Source: Brevibacterium sp. CBA3109
GTDB taxonomy: Bacteria; Actinomycetota; Actinomycetes; Actinomycetales; Brevibacteriaceae
Assembly: GCF_040256645.1 (NCBI RefSeq)
Contig: NZ_CP158281.1
Location: 2,046,001-2,110,000, forward strand
Reading direction: 5' to 3'
Length of the DNA stretch: 64,000 bases
Position numbers and translations under genes: made by a program. The notes under the pieces are model-generated. The model did no database searches. It was not told the DNA's origin and was given only the letters and a program-made list of their open reading frames with translations. This document shows positions 20,396-29,700 of the stretch, piece by piece (within the stretch, counting starts at the first letter, position 1; the number at the start of each line of letters is the position of its first letter).

Positions 20396-21057
20396 GAGTC
20401 GTCATCGCAGGGGCCGGGTCCGTCGGTCGTTCAGTGGCCCGGGAGCTCATCGACAAGAAGCACGAGGTCCTGCTCATCGATCAGAGCAAGGAGGCGCTGG
20501 ACCATGAGCGGATACCAGGAGCCGAATGGCTGCTCTCGGATGCGTGCGAGCTGGCGGGATTGGGTGAGGCCAAACTCGAGGAGGCCGATGTTGTCGTCGC
20601 CGCGACTGGTGACGACAAGACCAATCTCGTTCTGTCTCTGCTGGCGAAGACGGAATTCGGTGTTCCGCGCACCGTTTCACGAGTCAACAACCCGAAGAAC
20701 GAATGGCTCTTCGACGAGAATTGGGGCGTCGATGTGGCAGTGTCGACTCCACGTCTGATGACCGCATTGGTCGAGGAGGCCGTCGAGGTGGGCGGCCTTG
20801 TGCATCTGATGAGCTTCGAACGCGGTCAGGCGGGTCTGATGGAGTTCACAGTCCACGAGTCGTCTGGGCTCGTCGCCTCCCGAATCGGTGACATCGCGTT
20901 CCCGCTCGACACCGTGCTCGTCGCGGTCATTCGCAACTCGCGGGCATTCGCGCCCAGTTCCGATGACGTGATCGAGGCCGGAGACGAACTGTTCTTCCTC
21001 TCCTCACCGGATCAGCAGGGTGCCCTGCTCGAACTGCTGCAGTCTCCCACTCAATGA
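20392..21057 (+). CDS. trkA: TrkA-type potassium uptake regulator, second copy
   Basis: A 221-residue paralogue of the preceding protein, with AGAGSVGRSVA and LLIDQS at the RCK_N nucleotide site and an RCK_C domain at about residues 135-215. The two copies probably form a hetero-octameric gating ring. Its start overlaps the stop of the first copy and is preceded by GGAGG within that gene, so translation is likely coupled. Confidence 0.92.
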   Translation: MRVVIAGAGSVGRSVARELIDKKHEVLLIDQSKEALDHERIPGAEWLLSDACELAGLGEAKLEEADVVVAATGDDKTNLVLSLLAKTEFGVPRTVSRVNNPKNEWLFDENWGVDVAVSTPRLMTALVEEAVEVGGLVHLMSFERGQAGLMEFTVHESSGLVASRIGDIAFPLDTVLVAVIRNSRAFAPSSDDVIEAGDELFFLSSPDQQGALLELLQSPTQ

Positions 21058-21083
21058 GTTCACGCTTGACCCAATGTCCTCGA

Positions 21084-21120
21084 ACTCTGCTCTCGGGACT
21101 CTGCTCTCGGGACTCTGCTC
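21084..21120. repeat. 14-bp tandem repeat
   Basis: ACTCTGCTCTCGGG occurs twice in direct succession (21084-21097 and 21098-21111), followed by nine bases of a third copy. It lies in the gap between the converging trkA and OB-fold genes and is non-coding. Confidence 0.8.
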
Positions 21121-21138
21121 ACGTGTGGTCAGCTCTGC

Positions 21139-21513
21139 TCACTCCTGGTCGTCCCGGGTGTGGATCAGCTCGTAGACCGGATTGTGGGCCTTCAGCGCCC
21201 CGTCGTGAGCGCAGAAGCGCCCTTCGAGGACGATCAGTGCTCCCGGCCTGATTCCGCTGATCTCTCGGCGGCCCAGGAACTGTGCGTGGACCTCCCCGGT
21301 CCCATCGGCAACGGTGATGTGCAGACGGGGGCTGTCACCGCTGCATGACTGCGTCACCGCACTGACGACACCAGCGATCCTCGACATCTGTCGTGGGGCG
21401 AGGTCCTGCACGCTGACGACGCCGGGGATCTGGGACAGCAGTCTCAGATCGGCCCGCGCCTCGGCGTCCCTCGACCCGAAGTCACGCACGAGGCGTGTGA
21501 TGAGATCCAGCAT
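21139..21513 (-). CDS. OB-fold nucleic-acid-binding protein
   Basis: A 124-residue protein whose middle part (about residues 38-110) reads as an OB-fold of the tRNA_anti/RecG-like type: SRIAGVVSAVTQ, LHITVADGTGEVHAQFLGR, then GALIVLEGRF. It follows DUF3710 with a 5-bp gap, and the pair is conserved across actinobacteria. The role is unknown; single-strand nucleic-acid binding is expected from the fold. Confidence 0.85.
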   Translation of the reverse strand: MLDLITRLVRDFGSRDAEARADLRLLSQIPGVVSVQDLAPRQMSRIAGVVSAVTQSCSGDSPRLHITVADGTGEVHAQFLGRREISGIRPGALIVLEGRFCAHDGALKAHNPVYELIHTRDDQE

Positions 21514-21518
21514 GGAAC

Positions 21519-22364
21519 TCAGCGGACCTCGGTGATTTCCGGACCGCGTTCGAACGGGTTGAGCTCGTCCTTGTCCCCATCCTCAGTCTCAGAATCTGCG
21601 TCGACCTGAGGGGCAGTGAGCACGATGAGCTCACGCGGAGCCATCGCCTCTTGTCCTCTGTCGACGATGATGCCACGAAAGAGTGCGCTGAGTTCGGACC
21701 GGATCTCTTCGTCGGTGACGGCCTTGCCGGAGAACACCGCACGGACGAACCAGCGTGGCCCATCGACTCCTGCGAAGCGCATGGCACGCTTCCCTGGTCG
21801 GCCGTCCTCGGTCTTGGCTGGAACCTCGACAGCCAGTTCTCTGCCCAGCGAGGTATGCAGCTCTGCAGCTTCGCCGCCTTGTGATGCGACTCCGGTCGCC
21901 AACTGATTGCGAACGGTGTTCCACAGTCCTTCTGACCGTGGTGTCGCGAAGGCCTGCAGCTGGATTCCGCCGCCTTCATGGATGAGTGTCACCGCCAGCA
22001 CCCGCTGCGAGTCGTCGTCCGTGTCCAGGCGCACCTGCATGCCGTCGACGACGGGCACCTTGAGAGCGCCCAGGTCGAGCCTGTTGAGCTCGGGGAAATC
22101 TTCGCCAGCGTCGAACGGGCCCTTCTCAGAACGGTCGTAGGGAGCGGACTTCTCGAGCACGGCCTCCTCGTCGAGCTCGTCGACGTCTTGGTCGTCAGCC
22201 GAGTCCGCAGACTCGCTCGAGTCGGTCTCGTCCGTGTCAGCTTCGGTCGAGTCTTCGGCGTCGGTGTCATTTGTCACAGCGTCATCGACGCCGCGCTCCT
22301 CATCGACGGTGTCGTCGATCTTCTCATCGGAAGATTTCTTGGAGAATCGGGAGAACAGTCCCAT
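21519..22364 (-). CDS. DUF3710 family protein
   Basis: A 281-residue conserved actinobacterial protein. The first 80 residues are a highly acidic, low-complexity tail (runs of D, E, S and T), followed by a globular DUF3710 domain (VDGMQVRLDTD, LQAFATPRSEGLW, GPRWFVRAVFSG). It starts 6 bp after the dut stop, so dut, DUF3710 and the OB-fold gene form one operon. No function is established for the family. Confidence 0.9.
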   Translation of the reverse strand: MGLFSRFSKKSSDEKIDDTVDEERGVDDAVTNDTDAEDSTEADTDETDSSESADSADDQDVDELDEEAVLEKSAPYDRSEKGPFDAGEDFPELNRLDLGALKVPVVDGMQVRLDTDDDSQRVLAVTLIHEGGGIQLQAFATPRSEGLWNTVRNQLATGVASQGGEAAELHTSLGRELAVEVPAKTEDGRPGKRAMRFAGVDGPRWFVRAVFSGKAVTDEEIRSELSALFRGIIVDRGQEAMAPRELIVLTAPQVDADSETEDGDKDELNPFERGPEITEVR

Positions 22365-22370
22365 GGTCGT

Positions 22371-22844
22371 TCACACCTCTTTCTCGGTCAGGCCTGCTTG
22401 TACTCCACCGGTGGAGCCGAAGCCCCCTGCACCGCGATCGCTGTCGTCCAGCGAGTCGACCAGGGTGAAGTCTGCTTGTTTGATTTTTTGGATGACGAGC
22501 TGGGCGATGCGGTCTCCACGCGAGACGCGCAGAGGGGTGTGCGCATCGAGGTTGATAAGCGGCACCTTGATCTCGCCTCGATAACCGGCGTCGATCGTGC
22601 CCGGAGCATTGATGACAGTGACTCCGTGTTTGCTCGAGAGTCCCGATCGAGGATGGACGAATCCGGCGGAGCCGACCGGCAGGGCGATCGCGATGCCGGT
22701 GGGCACGACCTTCCGCTCGAATGGCTCGAGGACGAAGTCGATCGCCGAGCACAGGTCGGCACCCGCATCGGTCGCGTGTGCGTACGAGGGAGGAGTCATG
22801 CCTGCGTCGAGCAGTTTGAGATCAATCTTCAGGGTTTCTACCAC
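22371..22844 (-). CDS. dut: Deoxyuridine 5'-triphosphate nucleotidohydrolase
   Basis: dUTPase converts dUTP to dUMP, keeping uracil out of DNA and supplying the dTMP precursor. The 157-residue protein contains the five trimeric-dUTPase motifs: DAGADL, PRSGLSSKHGV, GTIDAGYRGE, RGDRIAQLV and the C-terminal arm GAGGFGSTG. It is the first gene of the dut-DUF3710-OB operon and divergent from the DUF3093 gene. Confidence 0.97.
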   Translation of the reverse strand: MVETLKIDLKLLDAGMTPPSYAHATDAGADLCSAIDFVLEPFERKVVPTGIAIALPVGSAGFVHPRSGLSSKHGVTVINAPGTIDAGYRGEIKVPLINLDAHTPLRVSRGDRIAQLVIQKIKQADFTLVDSLDDSDRGAGGFGSTGGVQAGLTEKEV

Positions 22845-22908
22845 AAAGAAGCACTCTAGTGCCGAAGCCTGAGCGCTTCCAAAAAGTCCGCTATGGGAGA
22901 ATGGCCCT

Positions 22909-23364
22909 ATGGCAACGACTCAACCCGAAACACGCGTGGTCTACACGGAAAAACTCGGCCCATCCATCGGCATGTGGATCCTCATTGTGATCGCCGCGGC
23001 TTCTACCGCTCTCATGGTCTTCCCGGTGTGGACGGCAGGCGCCATCATCCTTCCGGTGGTCAGCTTCGTGCTCCTGGCCTGGTGGCTGCGTTCGCTCGGG
23101 ATCTCAATCATCGTCACCGAACGACAGCTCTACGTCGGTGACGCACATATCGATCGCCGGTACGTCACCGATGCCACCGGCTACGACGCCGAAGATGCAC
23201 GGGCCGCCCGCGGGCCGGGTCTAGACGCTCGGGCCTTTCTCATGCTGCGCCCCTGGGCCAAGTGCGCGGTGCGGATCGACATCCACGATGAGTCTGACCC
23301 AACCCCCTACTGGCTGGTTTCGAGCAAGCGGCCAATGGAGCTCGCCGAGGCACTCAGGACCTGA
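22909..23364 (+). CDS. DUF3093 family membrane protein
   Basis: A 151-residue protein with two adjacent transmembrane segments (about residues 20-60), then a soluble domain ending in YWLVSSKRPMELAEAL, which is typical of DUF3093. ATG 22909 follows GGGAGA at a suitable distance. The family is restricted to actinobacteria and sits next to dut; its role is unknown. Confidence 0.88.
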   Translation: MATTQPETRVVYTEKLGPSIGMWILIVIAAASTALMVFPVWTAGAIILPVVSFVLLAWWLRSLGISIIVTERQLYVGDAHIDRRYVTDATGYDAEDARAARGPGLDARAFLMLRPWAKCAVRIDIHDESDPTPYWLVSSKRPMELAEALRT

Positions 23365-23429
23365 GGCTGCCGCCCTGAGCAATTGCCTCCATGAAGCTGA
23401 GCCCGGAACCGAACCAGCCGAGACACAGA

Positions 23430-23453
23430 AACGCGCCCCGACAAGGGCGCGTT
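23430..23453. terminator. Bidirectional terminator between the DUF3093 and DUF4193 genes
   Basis: A 9-bp perfect stem (AACGCGCCC with GGGCGCGTT) and a 6-base loop, followed by TCTTGTAT on the plus strand. It lies midway between two converging stop codons. Confidence 0.75.
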
Positions 23454-23475
23454 CTTGTATCGTTCGACAGCAGCT

Positions 23476-23775
23476 TCAGCCAGCACAGTCCGTGCAGATG
23501 GGGACTCCACCCTCTTCACTGGCCAACTGCGAGCGATGGCGAACCAGGAAGCATTCCATGCAGGTGAACTCGTCATTCTGCTTGGGCAGCACTCGAACGG
23601 AGAGCTCTTCGTTCGACAAGTCCGCACCGGGCAGTTCGAACCCTTCCGCAACCGCGGTCTCATCTTCGTCAATCTTGCTAGCCTGCGCCTGCGAGCGTGA
23701 AGCCTTCAGCTGTTCAATCGAATCGCTTTTGATTTCATCGTCTTGCTTACGAGGTGCGTCGTAATCCGTTGCCAT
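23476..23775 (-). CDS. DUF4193 family zinc-ribbon protein
   Basis: A 99-residue protein with the standard start MATDYDAPR, an acidic middle, and a C-terminal pair of CxxC motifs (CMEC and CTDC) that should bind zinc. The family is highly conserved in actinobacteria and proposed to be important for growth; its biochemical role is not known. ATG 23775 fits the family length; ATG 23784, nine bases upstream, is also possible. Confidence 0.9.
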   Translation of the reverse strand: MATDYDAPRKQDDEIKSDSIEQLKASRSQAQASKIDEDETAVAEGFELPGADLSNEELSVRVLPKQNDEFTCMECFLVRHRSQLASEEGGVPICTDCAG

Positions 23776-24061
23776 ATGGCTCATCGCTCTCTGTCGGGTG
23801 TGCTGAAGAGGATTTTCAACCCCTCTCGCCAAACGTGTCCCCAGCATTGTGCACTGTATGGTTGCGGTTGGCAAGATCAGATCGTCCATGTTCGCAGTGA
23901 TTCTCGTCACTCATGTGTCGCTGCGTGACGGTTCGCACATACGACTCTCGAAAAGCTCTGCGAGAATACATGAGTCGAATAGCGCCGATAGCATTTTGTC
24001 GGTGAATGAAACGGGCATCGCCCCCTTCGTGGGACACGACCCGAGGAAGGACGGATACACG

Positions 24062-24289
24062 ATGAGTGAATTCGCAAATCAACTCGATAACAGGATCGAC
24101 GATGTCCGTCATCGCATTCATGAAGCCCGGTCCGATGGGGACGACTACCTCGTCGAGACCCTGATCGACGAACTGCAGAATCTCTTGGAACTTGCCGATC
24201 GCAACGATGTCGACACCGGTCCGATCGTTGCAGTCATCACAGCAGAGACCGGAGCGATTCCGGTCATTCCCGCCCCGGAAGAGTCCTGA
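24062..24289 (+). CDS. Small acidic helical protein of unknown function
   Basis: A 75-residue protein: an N-terminal amphipathic helix (NQLDNRIDDVRHRIHEAR), a second helix (YLVETLIDELQNLLELAD), and a hydrophobic tail rich in V, I and P. ATG 24062 is preceded by AAGGA, and the gene ends in a large inverted repeat. It has no cysteine or membrane segment. The family is not recognised. It occupies the place where related genomes carry other small genes next to DUF4193. Confidence 0.6.
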   Translation: MSEFANQLDNRIDDVRHRIHEARSDGDDYLVETLIDELQNLLELADRNDVDTGPIVAVITAETGAIPVIPAPEES

Positions 24290-24290
24290 C

Positions 24291-24363
24291 TCCTCAGGAA
24301 GATCGATACCGAGAATCCCTCCCCTACGCAACCGGCAGAGGAGGGATTCCTGCTTCCTGAGGA
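24291..24363. terminator. Nested inverted repeat, bidirectional terminator
   Basis: Two stacked stems: an outer one (TCCTCAGGAAG at 24291-24301 with CTTCCTGAGGA at 24353-24363) and an inner one (GAATCCCTCC at 24313-24322 with GGAGGGATTC at 24340-24349). It begins just after the small-protein stop and ends 20 bp before the converging ferrochelatase stop. Confidence 0.75.
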
Positions 24364-24382
24364 ATGTTCGGGGACGCCTCGT

Positions 24383-25489
24383 TCAGGCTGGCCAATTGGG
24401 TTCGGTAGTCCGCTCGATGCGTCCGCGACAGCACTCGATGCTGCACGCACCGCTGCCGGGAACCAGCGCAGTGGAGCCGGGAATAGTCGGAGCAGTCGTC
24501 TCATCGCCGCGAAGCTGTGCGATTCTCTCTTCGACCAGGTCAACGAGTCCCGATACGAACAGTGGGTGCGTCCCGACAGTTGCAACGCGGGTGAAGGCGA
24601 AGCCGAGTTCGGCAGCCGTCTCCTTCGCCTCGGTATCGAGGTCGAAAGCGACCTCCATGTGATCGGAGATGAATCCGATCGGAACGAGGATCACACCGCT
24701 GACCCCATCTGCGGCAAGTTCTGTCATCCGATCGTTGACATCCGGTTCGAGCCATGGAACCTCTGGCGACCCCGAACGGGAGCAGTACACCAGCTCTGCC
24801 GGAAGCGCCTCGGACGCAGGCAACCCATTCAACAGGTGGGTCATGAGCTCTTCGTGCTGTGCGCGATAGCCGCTGGTCTCCACAGCGGAAGCGTCCTGCA
24901 TGACGTTGGGGATCGAATGTGTGACGAAGAGGATCCGATGCTTCTCCGCATCAAGGGCACCGACCTGCTTCGTGAAATCGGCGACCCCCTCTCTCAGGAG
25001 GAGAGCACACGCCTCGGCATAGCCGGGGTGGTTGTAGAACTGCCGGATCTTGTCGATCGTGACGGTCATGCCCTCGGCTGACAGTGCGCCAATCGTCTTG
25101 GCGAAGTCCTCACGATATTGGCGGCAGGATGAATAGGACGAGTACGCCGAGGTGTCGATGGACAGGAAACGAGTCCGCCCGGACTGCGCCTCGGCACGCA
25201 ATTCGTCGGTCAGATACGGTTCCCAGTTGCGATTGCCCCAGATGATCGGAGTCTCGATCTCACGATGGTCGAGCTCTTCGCGCAAGGCCTGCAGGAGGGC
25301 CTTGTTCTGATCGTTGATGGGCGACTTCCCGCCGAATCCGTAGTAATGTTCACCGACTTCTTCGAGTCGCTCCTCCGGTATTCCGCGGCCGGCGGTGACG
25401 TTCTTGAGGAAAGGGACAACTTCTTCTGGAGCCTCCGGTCCCCCGAATGACATGAGGACGAGAGCGTCAATGGGTGCAGTTTTATTCAC
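24383..25489 (-). CDS. hemH: Coproporphyrin (proto-type) ferrochelatase
   Basis: It inserts iron into the porphyrin; in Gram-positive bacteria the substrate is coproporphyrin III, and the enzyme is also called CpfC. The 368-residue protein opens with LVLMSFGGPEAPEEVVPFL and contains FYNHPGY, the catalytic histidine in LFVTHSIP, and the SPEVPWLEPDVNDR region. Near the C-terminus are three cysteines (GACSIECC), which with C in SSCRQY may ligate the [2Fe-2S] cluster reported for actinobacterial ferrochelatases. The start is uncertain: GTG 25489 suits the family, while the frame is open to ATG 25597. The upstream haem genes hemE and hemY are at the window start. Confidence 0.94.
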   Translation of the reverse strand: MNKTAPIDALVLMSFGGPEAPEEVVPFLKNVTAGRGIPEERLEEVGEHYYGFGGKSPINDQNKALLQALREELDHREIETPIIWGNRNWEPYLTDELRAEAQSGRTRFLSIDTSAYSSYSSCRQYREDFAKTIGALSAEGMTVTIDKIRQFYNHPGYAEACALLLREGVADFTKQVGALDAEKHRILFVTHSIPNVMQDASAVETSGYRAQHEELMTHLLNGLPASEALPAELVYCSRSGSPEVPWLEPDVNDRMTELAADGVSGVILVPIGFISDHMEVAFDLDTEAKETAAELGFAFTRVATVGTHPLFVSGLVDLVEERIAQLRGDETTAPTIPGSTALVPGSGACSIECCRGRIERTTEPNWPA

Positions 25490-25696
25490 AGTTCCTGATT
25501 TTACAGCTTGCAGAGAGTCTGCGCCCGTTGTCCGCACACTGAGCCAGTTCCACTCACCGTTGAGAGCGGCCATCCATCGAACAGACCGGCCACGCACCCA
25601 TGAGAGCGGTCATTTCACGACTCGCGCGCAAATCTGCCCTGCGCGCGGCGCCGGACGTGACACGATGCAGGGAGACGCGATAAAGGAGCTTAAGGC

Positions 25697-26770
25697 ATGC
25701 GTGAACTGATCTTGAACGGAGTCGACGCCGACGGCACTCATCTGCTGCTGAACGACGAAAACGGGCTGCAGTATCGATTGGCTCTCGACGAAGCTCTGTA
25801 CGCCGCTGTCCGCAAGGACCGCACCACAGTCAAGCCCGAGACCCCCGTACGCCCTCGCGACATCCAGGCGATGATCCGTGGCGGGATGAGTGCAGAGGAG
25901 GTCATCTCCTCCACGGGCGCCGATATCGAACAGGTCCGCACCTATGAGCGACCTGCTCTGGCCGAACGCGCACACACGGCGTACACAGCCAGTCAGCATC
26001 CGATCTATTCCGACCATGACCCCAATGGCGACCCGACTCCTCTGGTGGAACTGTGCCAGACTCGTCTGGCGATGCGCGACGTCGACATCGAAACGATGGA
26101 CTGGGATGCGTGGAAGCAGCAGGACGGCAACTGGTACATCCAGCTCAGCTTCACCGCCGCGGATCGGACTCGCACGGCTGGATGGAACTACTACCGCCGG
26201 TCGTTGACTCCCATCGACGACGAGGCGAAATGGCTAGCCGATTCGGGACCTACCGACACCGGACCCATCCCGAACTACGGAACCGGTGCGCAACGCCAGA
26301 AGAACACCGAGGAGATCGACGCCCCGACCGCGCCTCCAACTCAGACCGAAACGTCTCCCGCTGCCCGGGACCACCAGGCAGAGACCGGGCGGATCTTGGA
26401 GAATCTGCGCAAACGTCGTCGTCATGAAGACGACGACGAGCCCCGTGGCAGGCTCCGCGCTGTCACCGAGGACCCGGAGACTCACCCTCAGGGCGCCCAC
26501 ACCGCGCCAGGACGGCCCGAAGAGGCCACCGATGACGAGGTCTTCGCATTCGAGGACCCGGCATCTGTCGACCCGGAAGAACCTCAGGAGCCGACACAAG
26601 AGGTCGGCAGATTCGACGATGAGAATCAGCTGTCCCTGCTCAATGAACCTGGTGTCAGTGAAGAATCGAATCAGTTCAAGGACACGGAGTCGAAAGCGAA
26701 GTCGAAGAAGAACAGTCGCGCATCGATCCCCAGCTGGGACGAGATCATGTTCGGCTCGAAGCGCGACTGA
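25697..26770 (+). CDS. sepH: Septation protein SepH (FtsZ-associated, DUF3071)
   Basis: A 357-residue cell-division protein. The N-terminal DUF3071 domain (about residues 1-175) starts MRELILNGVDADGTHLLL and includes a helix-turn-helix-like part (PRDIQAMIRGGMSAEEVI). The rest is a long, charged, proline-rich linker with a short basic C-terminus ending WDEIMFGSKRD. In Streptomyces and Mycobacterium SepH binds FtsZ and stimulates its assembly; the FtsZ gene is at 54 kb here. Its last 26 bp overlap the converging cydDC gene. Confidence 0.93.
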   Translation: MRELILNGVDADGTHLLLNDENGLQYRLALDEALYAAVRKDRTTVKPETPVRPRDIQAMIRGGMSAEEVISSTGADIEQVRTYERPALAERAHTAYTASQHPIYSDHDPNGDPTPLVELCQTRLAMRDVDIETMDWDAWKQQDGNWYIQLSFTAADRTRTAGWNYYRRSLTPIDDEAKWLADSGPTDTGPIPNYGTGAQRQKNTEEIDAPTAPPTQTETSPAARDHQAETGRILENLRKRRRHEDDDEPRGRLRAVTEDPETHPQGAHTAPGRPEEATDDEVFAFEDPASVDPEEPQEPTQEVGRFDDENQLSLLNEPGVSEESNQFKDTESKAKSKKNSRASIPSWDEIMFGSKRD

Positions 26771-29700
26771 GTTCGCCACCCAACTCGACCAGTCGATCGT
26801 CGTCTGCGATCAGACTGCGATCATGAGTGACCATCACAACGGCGTGTGAGCCCAGGCTCTTCCGCAGATCATTCACCAACCGGTGTGCCATCTCATCGTC
26901 GAGGTGCGCCGTCGGTTCATCGAGCACGAGCACTTCAGCTCCGCTCAGCAGCGTCCTGGCCACGGCCAGACGCTGACGCTGCCCTCCGGAGACCTCTGCT
27001 CCGTGATCGCCGACCCAGAGGTCGAGGCCGGCTTGATCAGCCCATTCGCCCAAGCCCGCGCTGGTCAACGCCGCGCACATCTCCTCGCTGGTGGGCGCCT
27101 CTCTGCGCGCGATCGCCAGATTGCCCCTCACCGTCGACCGGAAGATATGTGCCTCCTGCGGGCACCAGGCGATTCTGCCGGCAAGGTCCGCTGGTGTCAG
27201 ACCGAGCACGTCCGTCTCGTGGCCTGCCTCGTCTTCGGCTCGGTAGGAGCCTGACCACGGGTCCAGGAAGCGCAGCAGCACGCTCAGCATCGTCGATTTT
27301 CCGGTGCCGCTGTCGCCATGCAGGACGGTCCATCGACCTCTCTGAGCTCGCAGATCCACATGCTCGACGACTGGACTGGCCTCCCACCCGACAGTGATGC
27401 CTTCGAGCTCGAGGCCAGTAAGCGCCGTCGCGTCGGGATGTTTGCCACTGTGATCGCCGGCCGGAGGACCCGACGGGGCGGGTGACAAAGCGGGGATGCG
27501 ATCGAGGACAGCACCGAGGGTCGGCAGCGCACGAAATGCAAGCAGAGACTGTGAGAAGACATCTGCAGAGCCCAGTGCGATGAGAACGACGACGGCCCGG
27601 ATCTCGGTCGGCGCCGACGATGTCATCGCAATGAGCATTGCAGCGCCCACCGTGCTCAGCTGCAGCCAGAGCTGCGCGAAGCCCAAGTGGTGTGAGGAGC
27701 GACGTTGAGCACGCTGCAGCTCCTGCTCTTCGCGACTGAGCACCGTGAGCACCGTGCCGTCTGCTCGATTCGCCCGCAGGTCTGTTTTGGCATTCAACGC
27801 GCGTGCCAGGACAGAGAGTATCCGGTTGCGGACAGTTCGGACGCGGCGGGCGAGGCCGCTTTCACTCCTGATCACTGCCGCTGGCAGCAGAACCAGGTTG
27901 AGAGCGCCGAGGCCCAGAAACACCGGCAGCGTCGTAGGATCGAGGGCCCAGGCGGCGATGAGCACGGCAAGGAAAACCAGGCATGAGGCGACAGGAGCGA
28001 ACAGAGTCCGCGGAATCAGATCCCGAACGTCATCAGCATCGGAGACCATGGTGCGCAGTGCGGCATCCGAGGTCAGCAGCTTCCGATCCCCCATACCGAC
28101 CGCTGCGAAGTGCTCCCAGAGACGAGAGCGCAGTCGGCCCAACGATGCGAAGATCGCCGAGTGCAGTTTGAGGCGACTGAGGTAGAGCAGCACTGATCGG
28201 CTCAGCCCGAAGAACCGCACACCGACGATGGCAACCATGAGAATCATGATGGGAGGCTGGTAGGAAGCTTCGACGATGAGCCACGCGGAGACTGCGGTCA
28301 GCGCGATCGCAGCCAGGCTGGAGGCGCAGGACGCGAGCAGAGCAATCATCATGTTCGGGGTCACAAGTGGCATGCTCGACCGCAGGAGCGACCATCGGCG
28401 ACGTAGCGTCGCGATCTGTACCTTTATTGACGAACTGTGGTCCTCGCTCACCATGTCCGCGCTCTGTGATCTGCCCGTCGGGACAAGGCCCGAGGGTACC
28501 GCCGGCACGGTGCCCACAGCGGGGTCGGCGTGTGTCGCTGGGTCGGCGTGTGTCGCTGGGTCGGCGAGCGTCGCTGCCGCAGCACGATTCCGCAGATCCG
28601 CGTCCGAAGCTGCGTCCTGGCCACGCTCCTGCACTGACGCTGCTGCGTGCGTGCTCACACTGGTCTTTCTGGGGACGATCTCGTCCTCAGCCAGTGCGAC
28701 TACCCGGTCATCATGGCTGGCTAGGACGACACGCACACGTGCTGCCGCCTCGACGATCATGTCGATGATGATCGCAGCGTTGTCATCATCGAGGTGAGCG
28801 GTCGGTTCGTCGAGGACGAGTGCCTCGGCCTCGCCCTCAACCAGGTGCACCACCCGGACGAATGCGAGTCGACGAAGCTGGCCGGGACTCAGCGCAGACG
28901 TCGACAGCATCGAGTCCTCGGGCAGACGGGCTCCGCGCAGAGCAGTCCCCTGCTGTGAGTGCGGGAGACCGTAGGCGTCGAGCTCAGCGCCGATCGTCGC
29001 ACCGAAGATACGTGGACTCTGAGGGACGAATGCGACCCGGTGCGGTGTCGTTGTGGTTGTGGCCCGGTCGGGCAGCTGCCCGGTCAGCGCTGCCAGAATC
29101 GTCGATTTTCCTGCGCCCGAGGCACCCCGAACTGCCGTGATGCCGGGAGCGGTCGGGAAGTCACCGTTCCACTCGATCGTCGTTCCGTTCGGGTAGATGA
29201 CGCGGTGCTGGGCGCCTGCGGCATCGTCACGAGCCGCATCGTCGCAGTCGAACCCTTTCCGTGACGCACTGTCTGTGCCTGCGATCAGCGCATGGGCACG
29301 ATCGCGTGCCTCACGACCGTTCTCGCTGGCATGGTAGCCAGCCCCGAGTTCACGCAGCGGAGTGAAGCACTCAGGAGCCAGAAGCAGGACGAAGAGCCCG
29401 GAACTCAAGTCCATGGTTCCGGAGACGAGTCGCAGCCCGATGACGACGGCGACCAGGGCCACGGAAATCGTGGCGATGAGTTCGAGGGCGAGGCTCGAGA
29501 GGAATGCGATGCGCAGCGTGGCGAGGTTGGCGCTGTGGTATTTCTCTCCCAAGGTGCGCAGGGCACGTGCGTGGTCTTTGGAACGCCCGAGCCCGATGAG
29601 CACGGGTAGTCCTTCTGCCAGCTCGGCGAGGTGATCGGACAGACGCTCGAGAGCTGTGGTGCTGGCGGCCGTTGAAGCCTCGGTGAATCGGCCGATGAGA

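Noticed and set aside
28522-28575. Short direct repeats that might suggest a CRISPR array
   Set aside because: Units are contiguous without spacers, in frame, and lie within the cydDC coding region.
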